From JBMCWH01 sp048621635 (lineage in GTDB: Bacteria; Patescibacteriota; WWE3; JAUXAW01; JAYEID01): 17,077 nucleotides of DNA. The notes beneath the pieces were generated by a model. The model ran no database searches. It saw only the letters and a list, made by a program, of their open reading frames with translations, and was not told where the DNA came from. The first letter of the stretch is position 1. Each line of letters begins with the position of its first letter. The stretch is from contig JBMCWH010000014.1 in the NCBI GenBank assembly GCA_048621635.1, positions 1-17,077 on the forward strand, written 5' to 3'. Made by a program: the position numbers and the translations under genes. Shown here piece by piece: positions 8,248 through 14,775 of the stretch.

Positions 8248-9942
8248 ATGCGTTACAGTAATCTTTTTGGCAAAACAGTTAAAACTGTCCCGCGGGATTT
8301 GCAGGCAAAAAGCCACCAATTTCTTTACCAAGGTGGTTTTATTCGGCAGATTTCTGCAGGGCGGTATGCTTTTCTCCCTCTTGGTTTCCGTGTGTGGGAG
8401 AAGATAAGAAATGTAATTAAAAAGGAGATGGAAGACTTAGGCTGTCAACAGGTGCGCGTTCCTACTTTACACCCTTTAGAGATATGGCAAGTAACTAGTA
8501 GAGATCAAGCTTTTGGGGAAGAAATGCTTCTTGTGGAAGATCACCAAGGAGCAGGGTTTGTGGTAGGAGCAACTGCGGAAGGGGTAATGGTTGAGTTGGT
8601 GAAGAAATTTAGCCTTTCCTATCGAGACCTTCCTTTGTTAATTTATCAGTTTAGTCAAAAATTTCGGGATGAGAAAAGGCCGCGCGGGGGTTTGCTTCGG
8701 GTACGCGAATTTATGATGAAAGATGCCTATTCTTTTTGCTCTACGGAGGAGAAGGCTTTGGAGATTTACCAGAAATTTTTTTCTGCTTACCAGCGTATTG
8801 CAGAGAAATTAGATTTAGATGTTATTCCTGTACAGTCTGATAGTGGGGCTTTAGGGGGGGATTACAATCACGAGTTCATTGTCCCTTCTGAAGTAGGGGA
8901 GGCAAGGATTTTTGTTTGTGATAATTGTGGTTATTCTGCCAGTGAAGAACGTGCTGAATTTGAGAGGGTGGATTACACAGATAAGGAAGAACAGCTTCCT
9001 TTAGAAAATGTTGAACAGCCTGCTTGGGTTAAGACTATGGAAGATAATCAGAAATTTTATGGGGAACCACTTTATAAGTATCTTAAAAATGTGGTTTACA
9101 AAACACCAGAGGATGAAATTGTTATTGCTTCTGTTCGCGGAGACCAGGAGGTTAACGAGGCTAAACTGGCAAGACTTTTGGACGTGCCAGCTCTTTTTCC
9201 TGCAGAGGAAGAGGATTTGCAAAAGATTGGGACAAAGCCTGGATATGTGCACTCTTGGGGGATAGAAGGGGTTACTTATGTAGGTGATATTGGTCTGACT
9301 AAAGTTCATAACTTTATTGGAGGACATAAAGAGGAAACGACAGATACTAGGAATGTGAATTATGGGCGTGATTTTTCTTATGAATTATTGGGTGATATTG
9401 TTAATGCTTATGATGGCGCTCCTTGTACTCAGTGCAATACAGGAAATTTACGTATGCAGCGCGGTATTGAATTGGGACATTGTTTTAAGCAAGATCATTT
9501 TTACACGGGACCGCAAGAGGGTACTTTTGTTAATGCTGATGGGGAAGAGGAACCATTGTGGATGGGAGCTTACGGGATTGGACTTGGGCGGGCATTAGCT
9601 ACTGTTGTGGAGACACATTGTGATAATAAAGGTATTATTTGGCCGGAGAATATTGCTCCTTATACAGTTCATTTGTTAACTCTTAATTTGGAAAACGAAG
9701 CTGTGGAGCCTTATGCTGAGGAGGTCTATAAAAATTTGTTATCTGCAGGTGTAGAAGTTTTGTACGATGATCGTGCACAATCTGCGGGGGAGAAATTTTC
9801 TGACGCAGATTTAATTGGAATTCCTTGGCGAGTGGTGGTGAGTAGTGCAACGGAGGGGAAGGGTAAGGTGGAAGTTAAGAGACGAGGTGAGGATAGCGAA
9901 GAGCTTATGAGTGTTCAGGAATTGATAGGGTCAGTGAACTAG
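8248..9942 (+). CDS. proS: Prolyl-tRNA synthetase, bacterial type with editing insertion
   Basis: Class II synthetase that charges tRNA-Pro. The 564 residues match bacterial-type ProRS (about 570). Motif 1 lies in the N-terminal helix region (GRYAFLPLGFRVWEKI). Motif 2 is at residues 139-155 (FRDEKRPRGGLLRVREF), followed by MKDAYSF. Motif 3 is at G443-I-G-L-G-R448. Between motifs 2 and 3 is the insertion that edits mis-acylated Ala-tRNA-Pro (roughly 235-390, with VRGDQEVNEAKL and a conserved HNFIGG stretch). An anticodon-binding domain closes the protein. Cysteine pairs CDNC (near 225) and CTQC (near 392) are visible and could bind metal. The TXE substrate loop reads GATAEG instead of the common PTSEE, a mild difference. 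The ATG follows the rseP stop directly, with no clear Shine-Dalgarno site, so coupling is likely. Confidence 0.97.
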   Translation: MRYSNLFGKTVKTVPRDLQAKSHQFLYQGGFIRQISAGRYAFLPLGFRVWEKIRNVIKKEMEDLGCQQVRVPTLHPLEIWQVTSRDQAFGEEMLLVEDHQGAGFVVGATAEGVMVELVKKFSLSYRDLPLLIYQFSQKFRDEKRPRGGLLRVREFMMKDAYSFCSTEEKALEIYQKFFSAYQRIAEKLDLDVIPVQSDSGALGGDYNHEFIVPSEVGEARIFVCDNCGYSASEERAEFERVDYTDKEEQLPLENVEQPAWVKTMEDNQKFYGEPLYKYLKNVVYKTPEDEIVIASVRGDQEVNEAKLARLLDVPALFPAEEEDLQKIGTKPGYVHSWGIEGVTYVGDIGLTKVHNFIGGHKEETTDTRNVNYGRDFSYELLGDIVNAYDGAPCTQCNTGNLRMQRGIELGHCFKQDHFYTGPQEGTFVNADGEEEPLWMGAYGIGLGRALATVVETHCDNKGIIWPENIAPYTVHLLTLNLENEAVEPYAEEVYKNLLSAGVEVLYDDRAQSAGEKFSDADLIGIPWRVVVSSATEGKGKVEVKRRGEDSEELMSVQELIGSVN

Positions 9943-10010
9943 ATAGCGAATAGGCTACAAATAGTTAAGGAATAAATTTCATTGTGCTACGAATTATTGC
10001 GAATGGAGGG

Positions 10011-10115
10011 AAACTAGAGATTAGAGACTAGTAACTGGTAACTAGAGACTAGTAGTTAGTATTTCGTATATCGTATGACGGAAGTAGAAAGTAGTAAGCA
10101 GGAAGTAGTAAGCAC
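10011..10115. repeat. Mosaic intergenic repeat, block B
   Basis: Inverted relative to block A and in the same orientation as block C. It shares 25 nt exactly with A (10089-10113 against 5570-5594), and its 10049-10081 matches A 5493-5532 apart from a 7-nt duplication in A. The module order differs: in B, read as reverse complement, the GCTTACTACTT unit comes before the CGTCATACGATATACG unit; in A it comes after. It contains GTAACTGGTAAC (10031-10042) and several ACTAGAGACTAG words, as in C. Confidence 0.85.
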
Positions 10116-10201
10116 CAAATTGGAGACTGGTGTGCTGGCAGGCTCGTAGGCTGGTTAGTTGGTTGGCTGGTTGTCAGTTGACAGTGCGTCAGTGCATTGG
10201 T

Positions 10202-10222
10202 TTTCCGACCTAAAGTCGGGAA
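10202..10222 (+). other. Short hairpin downstream of proS
   Basis: Stem CCGAC (10205-10209) with GTCGG (10215-10219), loop CTAAA, extended by T10204-G10220 wobble and two T-A pairs. A G-run follows (10225-10230) rather than a T-run, so it does not look like a standard intrinsic terminator. Confidence 0.5.
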
Positions 10223-10304
10223 CAGGGGGGAGGCGAAGAGGGAAAAAGGATATCAGGATATCGAGGTAAGAGGAGGGCTGCAAGATTTGTGATCAAAGAC
10301 AGAA

Positions 10305-10336
10305 ATTAGATACTGGAGACTAGAGACTGGATATCC
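10305..10336. repeat. Short relic of the block A/B/C repeat
   Basis: TACTGGAGACTAGAGACTGG-type words matching the ACTAGAGACTAG modules of blocks B and C, lying directly before the 24-bp palindrome. Shorter and more degenerate than the main blocks. Confidence 0.5.
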
Positions 10337-10360
10337 GGATAACCGGGTACCCGGTTATCC
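10337..10360. repeat. Perfect 24-bp palindrome
   Basis: The 24 bases read the same on both strands: half-site GGATAACCGGGT followed directly by its reverse complement, with no spacer. Two-fold symmetry of this length could be a binding site for a dimeric protein or a cruciform. It is preceded by ATATCC, which partly repeats the edge. No T-run follows. Confidence 0.8.
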
Positions 10361-10374
10361 TAAAAACCATTGTT

Positions 10375-10403
10375 CAATTGTTACATTGTTAAACAAACAA
10401 TTG
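10375..10403. repeat. Inverted repeat, possible weak terminator of proS
   Basis: CAATTGTT (10375-10382) pairs perfectly with AACAATTG (10396-10403) across a 13-nt loop that can pair further (GTT with AAC). It is followed by TCTCTTTATTC, T-rich but not a clean T-run. AT-rich stem, so only weak termination is plausible. Confidence 0.35.
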
Positions 10404-10518
10404 TCTCTTTATTCGATTACTCTTTTGATTTAATTGACGTTTTGCCGAAATATGGCGATTAATGGCTCTTTTTCCAAAATATTTCCCCATTTTATCCGCT
10501 TTGTTTTTTTTAGTTAGC

Positions 10519-10547
10519 TTGTTATTTTTTTATCCTCCTATTATAAT
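10519..10547 (+). promoter_or_regulatory. Promoter for rpsU operon
   Basis: -35 TTGTTA (10519-10524; 4 of 6), 17-nt spacer, consensus -10 TATAAT (10542-10547). The predicted start near 10554 leaves about 20 nt of leader holding the ribosome-binding site, unlike the near-leaderless promoters of rpsB and rpsF. Confidence 0.8.
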
Positions 10548-10557
10548 CTATCTCTGT

Positions 10558-10566
10558 AAGGGGGTG
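10558..10566 (+). promoter_or_regulatory. Ribosome-binding site of rpsU
   Basis: AAGGGGGTG, one base off AAGGAGGTG, ends 8 nt before the ATG at 10575. One of only two strong Shine-Dalgarno sites in the window; the other precedes ssb. Confidence 0.75.
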
Positions 10567-10574
10567 TTTTTTTT

Positions 10575-10760
10575 ATGCCTGAAGTAAAGGTGCGTGAAGG
10601 GGAGTCTATCGAAGAAGCTTTGCGAAGGTTTAATAGGCAGGTACGTGAGTCTGGGATTATGGAGGAGCTTAAGAAGCGTGAGTATTATCAAAAACCGTCT
10701 GAGATTAAGAAGAAAGAACGTAAGGAGTTGGAAATGAAAATTTCGCGAGAAAACCGATGA
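10575..10760 (+). CDS. rpsU: 30S ribosomal protein S21
   Basis: Small basic protein of the 30S platform, near the mRNA exit and anti-Shine-Dalgarno region. The 61 residues show the family pattern: VREGESIEEALRRFNRQVRESGIMEELKKREYYQKPSE, then a lysine-rich tail (IKKKERKELEMK). It is close to the usual 58-71 residues. It has its own strong promoter and ribosome-binding site. Its stop TGA overlaps the yqeY start in ATGA, so the two are coupled; the S21-YqeY pairing is common in bacteria. Confidence 0.95.
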   Translation: MPEVKVREGESIEEALRRFNRQVRESGIMEELKKREYYQKPSEIKKKERKELEMKISRENR

Positions 10761-11191
10761 CTCTCGAGTCACGAATTGAAAAACAATTGAAAGAAAGTAT
10801 GAAATCTGGTAACTCATTGCGAGTTTCGGTGTTGCGTATGCTTAGATCAGCAATACATAATGCGCAAATAGAGAAGCAGGAAGAACTAGAGGAAGAGGAT
10901 GTTTTGGAGGTTTTGTCTAGGGAAGCAAAACGGCGACGTGAGTCGATAGAAGCTTATGAGCAGGCTGGCCGCGAAGATTTGAGAGATAAAGAGAAAGCGG
11001 AGTTGGAGATTATAAAGGAGTTTCTTCCTGAACCTCTGACAGATGAAGAGCTGCGCAACCTTATTCAGAATGTTATTTCTGATCTAGGAGAAGCAACTAA
11101 TTTGGGGGCGGTTATGGGTAAGGTGATGAGCCAAGTTAAAGGGCAAGCGGAAGGTTCTCACGTTCGCGAATTGGTTGAAGAGGAATTATAA
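10757..11191 (+). CDS. yqeY: GatB/YqeY domain protein
   Basis: 144 residues matching the YqeY family, which resembles the C-terminal tRNA-binding tail domain of GatB, the subunit of Asp/Glu-tRNA amidotransferase. The family pattern is clear: helical N-terminus MTLESRIEKQLKESMKSG, LRVSVLRMLRSAIHNAQIEK, EAKRRRESIEAYEQAGREDL, EIIKEFLPEPLTDEEL, and the C-terminal NLGAVMGKVMSQVKGQAEG. The exact role of stand-alone YqeY is unsettled; a link to tRNA or translation is inferred from the GatB similarity and the S21 neighbour. It overlaps rpsU by 4 nt and lacks its own ribosome-binding site. Length is typical (about 147). Confidence 0.93.
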   Translation: MTLESRIEKQLKESMKSGNSLRVSVLRMLRSAIHNAQIEKQEELEEEDVLEVLSREAKRRRESIEAYEQAGREDLRDKEKAELEIIKEFLPEPLTDEELRNLIQNVISDLGEATNLGAVMGKVMSQVKGQAEGSHVRELVEEEL

Positions 11192-11205
11192 GAAAAGTTA
11201 GGGAT

Positions 11206-11532
11206 ATGAAATATAAAGTTTCTTTTGCCTTAGTAGATGATAATTTAATGGCGGAGCTAAATAAAAGTTATAAGGGTCGGGAAGGTACTACAGATGTTCT
11301 TTCCTTTGGACTGTACGACTCTGCTTTTGAGAAGGTTGATTGTAAGGAAGCACAGTTAGCGGATTCTGAAAAAGAGGAGCGAGTTTTTTTGTTAGGGGAA
11401 GTAATAGTTAGTAAGGAGCAAGCGAAAAAGCAAGCAGAGGAGCTAGGACATAGTTTTGAAGAGGAGGTAGGAGAGCTTTTCAAGCACGGGGTTTTGCATC
11501 TTTTAGGAAAGCATCACGGGAACAAACAATGA
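11206..11532 (+). CDS. ybeY: Endoribonuclease YbeY, short form
   Basis: Zinc RNase/rRNA maturation factor of the YbeY family. The metal motif is complete: H94-G-V-L-H98-L-L-G-K-H103-H104, the H-x3-H-x5-H pattern with H94, H98 and H104 as ligands. The usual Asp before the last His is replaced by H103. The upstream family segment LNKSYKGREGTTDVLSFGLYD (about residues 19-39) is also clear. At 108 residues it lacks much of the N-terminal region of typical 150-residue YbeY. I found no better upstream start; the coding frame begins just 14 nt after yqeY. A charged insert (KVDCKEAQLADSEKEERV, about 44-61) replaces the usual short loop. Its stop overlaps the pth start in ATGA. Confidence 0.9.
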   Translation: MKYKVSFALVDDNLMAELNKSYKGREGTTDVLSFGLYDSAFEKVDCKEAQLADSEKEERVFLLGEVIVSKEQAKKQAEELGHSFEEEVGELFKHGVLHLLGKHHGNKQ

Positions 11533-12065
11533 AGTTGATTTGTGGGTTAGGTAATTATGGAGAGCATTTTGAAAATACACGGCATAATGTTGGCTTTTTT
11601 TATTTGGATAAGCTGTGTCAAAGTCTGGATGTTGAGGGAAGGGTGCAAGATAAATACAAATCTTGGATAGGTAAGAGGGTTGTAGAAAATGAGACGGTCT
11701 TTTTCGTAAAACCAGTAACTTATATAAATTCTTCAGGGAAGGTACTTAAGAGCTTGTACCATACTTTTAAATACGAATTGGAAGATCTTTTGCTAATTCA
11801 TGATGATCTCGATTTGAGCTTAGGTACGTATAAACTACAAAGGCGGCGTAGTTCTGCGGGCCACCGTGGTGTTCAGTCGGTTATAGATGCGTTATCTTCT
11901 AATGACTTTTGGAGACTTAGAGTAGGTATTGGTAGACCTTCCAAGGATTCAACACCCAAAGAATACGTTTTGGAAAAGTTTTCTGCAGAGGAGAGAGCTG
12001 TTTTAGAAGATCTTTATGCGGAGGAGTTAGAGAGTGCTGTCGAAGGTTGGTTGACGAGATTTTGA
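11529..12065 (+). CDS. pth: Peptidyl-tRNA hydrolase
   Basis: Releases peptides from tRNAs that dropped off the ribosome. The 178 residues match bacterial Pth. N9 and catalytic H19 lie in GLGNYGEHFENTRHNVGF, N67 in TYINSSG, and D92 in HDDLDL. Two changes in conserved motifs are visible: the usual GLGNPG is GLGNYG (Pro to Tyr), and GHNG is GHRG, so the position of E. coli N114 is R113. N114 helps hold tRNA/water in the E. coli enzyme, so substrate handling may differ, though H19/D92 suggest an active enzyme. It overlaps ybeY by 4 nt. Downstream is the long structured region before dnaX. Length is a little short of E. coli (194). Confidence 0.95.
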   Translation: MKLICGLGNYGEHFENTRHNVGFFYLDKLCQSLDVEGRVQDKYKSWIGKRVVENETVFFVKPVTYINSSGKVLKSLYHTFKYELEDLLLIHDDLDLSLGTYKLQRRRSSAGHRGVQSVIDALSSNDFWRLRVGIGRPSKDSTPKEYVLEKFSAEERAVLEDLYAEELESAVEGWLTRF

Positions 12066-12492
12066 ACATACAGAATAGTTGTGATTATCGGTAAATATCC
12101 TTTCGGAAACATTTGCGGGTAGGAGGAGGTTCTTCTTTTTCGCCTTATGCTCGCGTCGAAAGCCCCAAACTACGTAGAGTTCGGGGCAAGCGCTCGCGGA
12201 CCGGTAGAAGATATAAATAGTGACGGCAACCTTTCCTGAAAACGTTCGCTGTTTTCATAGAGATAAGAGACACGGTTAGTTACCGAGTTCACTCAACGGA
12301 AATTTTGCCTGAAAGGTTAACTCAAACAAGAGGCGACAAAATTTCCGATGTTTCTGGAAAGGTTACCGCCACTATTTCTGTGATTGACGGTGTATTTTCG
12401 CCAGGCATAAGACGAAAAGAATGGAGGTAGTTTTTGCGGTAGACAGCGGTAAGCGGAATGCGGAAAACCGATTTGTTATTTATCTTGTCCAT
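12066..12492. other. Gene-free region between pth and dnaX
   Basis: 427 nt without an accepted gene. Most of it is the nested inverted-repeat element at 12133-12421. Outside that: 12066-12132 contains GTGATTATCGG (12081-12091), similar to GTGATTGACGG (12380-12390), and TTTGCGGGTAG (12112-12122), similar to TTTGCGGTAG (12433-12442). 12422-12492 has four GCGGT/GCGGA words spaced 6-10 nt apart (12436-12464). A frame open from 12224 to its stop at 12431 has no ATG. No clear dnaX promoter or ribosome-binding site was found. Confidence 0.65.
12133..12421 (+). ncRNA. Candidate structured RNA (nested inverted repeats), unidentified
   Basis: About 290 nt that fold into a consistent branched structure. 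P1 closes the ends: 12133-12150 with 12405-12421 (one mismatch, one bulge). P2 is a hairpin, GCCCC 12162-12166 with GGGGC 12183-12187, continued by AACT/AGTT inside and possibly CGCG/CGCG outside. P3 is a 22-bp helix, 12215-12236 with 12356-12377, with 20 pairs and two A-C mismatches. Inside P3 lie P4 (TGAAAAC 12237-12243 with GTTTTCA 12251-12257), a small P5 (CGGT 12273-12276 with ACCG 12282-12285) and P6 (11 perfect pairs, 12297-12307 with 12337-12347). It could be an RNA gene, a dnaX leader, or a MITE-like DNA element. The strand is not proven. It does not match SRP RNA, RNase P RNA or tmRNA motifs that I can recognise. Confidence 0.5.
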
Positions 12493-14019
12493 ATGTTTTA
12501 TTCTAAATATCGTCCACAAAAATTTTCTGATTTAGTTGGCTTGAATGCTGTTAAGGATTCTCTTCTTTCTTCTCTTCGGAAAAGACGGGTAGGGCATGCT
12601 TATCTCTTTTCCGGTCCTCGTGGGACTGGTAAAACCACCGTTGCCCGTCTTTTAGCTAAAGCTGTTAATTGTGAAAATATTGACGAAGATAATTGGAATG
12701 GGGAACCTTGCGGTGATTGTCCTTCTTGTCAGGCAATTGAAGAAGGGCGTTTTTTAGACTTAATTGAAATAGACGCGGCCTCTAACCGGCGAATTAATGA
12801 TGTTCGTGAGTTGCGTGAAGGCATAGGGTTAGCACCGAGTAGGGGTAATAAGAAGGTTTATATTATTGATGAAGTTCATATGCTTACGCGCGAAGCATTT
12901 AATGCGCTCCTAAAAACACTGGAAGAGCCTCCCGATCACGCTATTTTTATTTTGGCAACCACAGAACCAGAGCAAGTTCCTGCTACTATTCGTTCTCGCT
13001 GCCAACATTTTGAGTTTAAGCGAGCTACTGATCAGGAAATCAGAGAAAAATTGGAAAGTATTGTGGAAGAAGAGGGTGGGGAGATATCAGAGGCCGCGTT
13101 AGAGAAAGTTGCTCATATTGCCCGGGGAGGATTTCGGGATGCAGAAAATATGCTGGAGCAGATGCTTGTTGGTGGTTTGACTGTGGAGGATCTTACCGGT
13201 TCGGGAAAAATGCAGGAATTGTCTGACTTTTTGCGGTGGGTGATAGAGGCGGATACAGAAAAAGCTTTGGTTTTTTTGGATAGTTTCTACCAGCGGGGTG
13301 GGAATTTGGAAAGTTTTACGAGAGAACTGCTAGAGTTTTTGCGCGATATTTTGTTAATTAAGGTTGGTGTGGGTTCGGAATTGGTTTCTACTAGCGAGGA
13401 AGATTTTCGGGAAATGGAAGAGTTGGGTAAGACTATTCCCGCAGTAAATATTCGTCTATTGATTAATAAATTTACTCAAGCGGCACAACAATTTTCTTCT
13501 ACTCCAATTCCTACTCTGCCCTTAGAATTAGCTGTTGTTGAACTTACAGCAGATGATGACTTTTGCTTGGATGGGGAACATTGTAGCGAGAAGGCAAATA
13601 CTAATTCTTCTGAAGTGGGGGAGTCGGACAAAACTGAAGAAAGGGACAAGCCTGTGGATTTGGAAAAGCAGGAACTGTTGGAAAAAGTTAAGGAGGAGTG
13701 GGGGAAGATACTGCAGTTAATTCGTCCTTATAATCATAGTTTGGAAGCTATTCTTCGTTCTGTTGGCCCCAAACAGGTAGAGGATAATAATACTTTGGTT
13801 TTGGAAGCCTATTATGAATTTCACCGGCAACGCTTGGTTGCGATGAAAAATAGGCGTGTAGTGGAGAAAGCGATCAAGGAAGTTGTGGATTGTCCTGTAA
13901 AAATTCATTGTGTGTTAGGTTCTCGTAAAGCCCGCAAAGAATCTGCGAAAAAGAAAAAGGAAAAGAATACAGTGAGTGTCGCTGATCAAGCGACAGAGGT
14001 TTTTGGTGAGGATTTATGA
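12493..14019 (+). CDS. dnaX: DNA polymerase III gamma/tau subunit (clamp loader ATPase)
   Basis: ATPase of the clamp loader that opens the beta clamp at primed sites. In 508 residues, the AAA+ module has Walker A G41-P-R-G-T-G-K47-T, a four-cysteine zinc module (C60, C73, C76, C79), Walker B with D126-E127 (VYIIDEVHML), and the SRC arginine-finger motif (TIRSRCQHF). Domain III and a charged linker (about 350-400) follow, then a C-terminal region ending in a lysine-rich patch. I start at ATG 12493 because MFYSKYRPQKFSDLVG is the family N-terminus. The in-frame ATG at 12421 would add 24 unrelated residues that overlap the end of the structured element. There is no A-AAA-AAG slippery site, so no sign of a programmed frameshift. 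Its TGA overlaps the recR ATG. Confidence 0.95.
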   Translation: MFYSKYRPQKFSDLVGLNAVKDSLLSSLRKRRVGHAYLFSGPRGTGKTTVARLLAKAVNCENIDEDNWNGEPCGDCPSCQAIEEGRFLDLIEIDAASNRRINDVRELREGIGLAPSRGNKKVYIIDEVHMLTREAFNALLKTLEEPPDHAIFILATTEPEQVPATIRSRCQHFEFKRATDQEIREKLESIVEEEGGEISEAALEKVAHIARGGFRDAENMLEQMLVGGLTVEDLTGSGKMQELSDFLRWVIEADTEKALVFLDSFYQRGGNLESFTRELLEFLRDILLIKVGVGSELVSTSEEDFREMEELGKTIPAVNIRLLINKFTQAAQQFSSTPIPTLPLELAVVELTADDDFCLDGEHCSEKANTNSSEVGESDKTEERDKPVDLEKQELLEKVKEEWGKILQLIRPYNHSLEAILRSVGPKQVEDNNTLVLEAYYEFHRQRLVAMKNRRVVEKAIKEVVDCPVKIHCVLGSRKARKESAKKKKEKNTVSVADQATEVFGEDL

Positions 14020-14618
14020 ACGCAGTTCCGAAGCCAGTAAAAAATTTGATTTCTGCTTTTTCTCGTCTTCCAGGAATTGGTCCCAAGACAGCAAAGAGGC
14101 TTACCTTTTACCTTTTACACGTTCCCCGTGAGGAAGTGGATCAATTAGCCAAATCTGTTTATCATCTCCGCCGAAAAACTGTGCTTTGTGAAGTTTGCTT
14201 TAATGTGACTACGGAAAGTCCTTGTGATATTTGTAAGGCAAATGATCGTGATCGGTCCAAGATTTGTGTAGTTGAAGATCCTTTGGACTTAATTGCTATT
14301 GAGAACACAGGTTCTTACCGCGGTCTTTACCATGTTTTGCACGGTGTGATCTCTCCTGTAAACCATATTGGGCCTGAGGATCTTAGACTTAGAGAACTTT
14401 TGGATCGGTTACGTGACTTGGATATTGAAGAACTTGTCTTGGCTACCAACCCTTCCATGGAAGGTGAGGCGACAGCCCGCTACATAAAGAGAAACTTGCC
14501 AAAAAAGATTAATAAAATTACTCGAATTGCTCAAGGATTGCCTATTGGCGGCGAATTGGAATATGCAGATAAAGGTACTTTAAGCCGTGCCTTGGACGGC
14601 CGAACAAGCTGGGAGTAA
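14016..14618 (+). CDS. recR: Recombination protein RecR
   Basis: Part of the RecFOR pathway that loads RecA onto SSB-coated gaps. The 200 residues have standard architecture: N-terminal helix-hairpin-helix (FSRLPGIGPKTAKRL, residues 15-29), a four-cysteine zinc finger (C58, C61, C70, C73), a Toprim domain (ICVVEDPLDLIAIE, then TNPSMEGEATARYI), and the C-terminal TRIAQGLPIGGELEYADKGTLSRAL motif. It starts in the 4-nt overlap with dnaX and has a GGTGAGG ribosome-binding site (14005-14011). In many bacteria ybaB/ebfC lies between dnaX and recR; here it is absent. Repeat block C starts within 2 nt of the stop codon. Confidence 0.97.
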   Translation: MNAVPKPVKNLISAFSRLPGIGPKTAKRLTFYLLHVPREEVDQLAKSVYHLRRKTVLCEVCFNVTTESPCDICKANDRDRSKICVVEDPLDLIAIENTGSYRGLYHVLHGVISPVNHIGPEDLRLRELLDRLRDLDIEELVLATNPSMEGEATARYIKRNLPKKINKITRIAQGLPIGGELEYADKGTLSRALDGRTSWE

Positions 14619-14619
14619 T

Positions 14620-14704
14620 TAGTAGGAAGCAGATAGTAGAAAGCATTAAGCAGAAAGAGACTAGAGACTAGTAACTGGAAACTAGTAATCCGTAACCAGT
14701 AACG
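14620..14704. repeat. Mosaic intergenic repeat, block C
   Basis: Begins right after the recR stop. 14641-14662 equals the reverse complement of block A 5552-5573 (22 nt exact). It contains GTAACTGGAAAC (14671-14682), close to GTAACTGGTAAC of block B, and GTAACCAGTAAC (14692-14703), the module also found at the PBP2 stop codon. The remainder of this 202-nt gap (14705-14775) shows no recognisable signal before the cysS promoter. Confidence 0.85.
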
Positions 14705-14775
14705 TAGCTAAAGCTTTTGGTGAATCTAAAAGGGTAATTACAGTTTTTCCTGACTCTATAAGTAGATATTTGAGT

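Larger units (their letters stand above)
9943..10574. other. Gene-free region between proS and rpsU
   Basis: 632 nt, the longest non-coding stretch here. In order: AT-rich sequence without recognisable signals; repeat block B (10011-10115); a G/T-rich low-complexity stretch of TGGTT/GGCTGG words (about 10129-10195); a hairpin (10202-10222); two copies of GGATATC (10248-10254, 10256-10262); a second repeat patch ending in a 24-bp palindrome; an inverted repeat (10375-10403); then T-rich sequence leading to the rpsU promoter. No convincing protein gene or known RNA gene was seen on either strand. Confidence 0.7.

Noticed and set aside
12133..12421. SRP RNA, RNase P RNA or tmRNA in the structured region before dnaX
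   Set aside because: Position fits SRP RNA of Firmicutes, but the conserved GGAAG...AGCAG tip is missing. There is no GAGGAAAGTCC/ACAGAA pair for RNase P RNA and no tag frame ending in Ala-Ala or TTCGAAT-type arm for tmRNA, on either strand.
12421..12492. Upstream ATG (12421) as the dnaX start
   Set aside because: It adds 24 residues unlike any DnaX N-terminus; MFYSKYRPQKF at 12493 is the family start.
12471..12493. TGTTATTTA as a leaderless-type -10 for dnaX
   Set aside because: Shares TGTTA and the spacing with the rpsB/rpsF promoters, but the hexamer matches consensus at only 3 of 6 positions and no -35 is present.
12322..12519. Minus-strand open frame of 65 residues before dnaX
   Set aside because: Antisense to the structured element and the dnaX start; no recognisable motifs and no ribosome-binding site.
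13940..13965. Programmed frameshift site in dnaX (lysine-rich A-run)
   Set aside because: The runs are five A followed by G, not A-AAA-AAG, and they lie about 60 nt before the normal stop, so no shorter gamma form would result.
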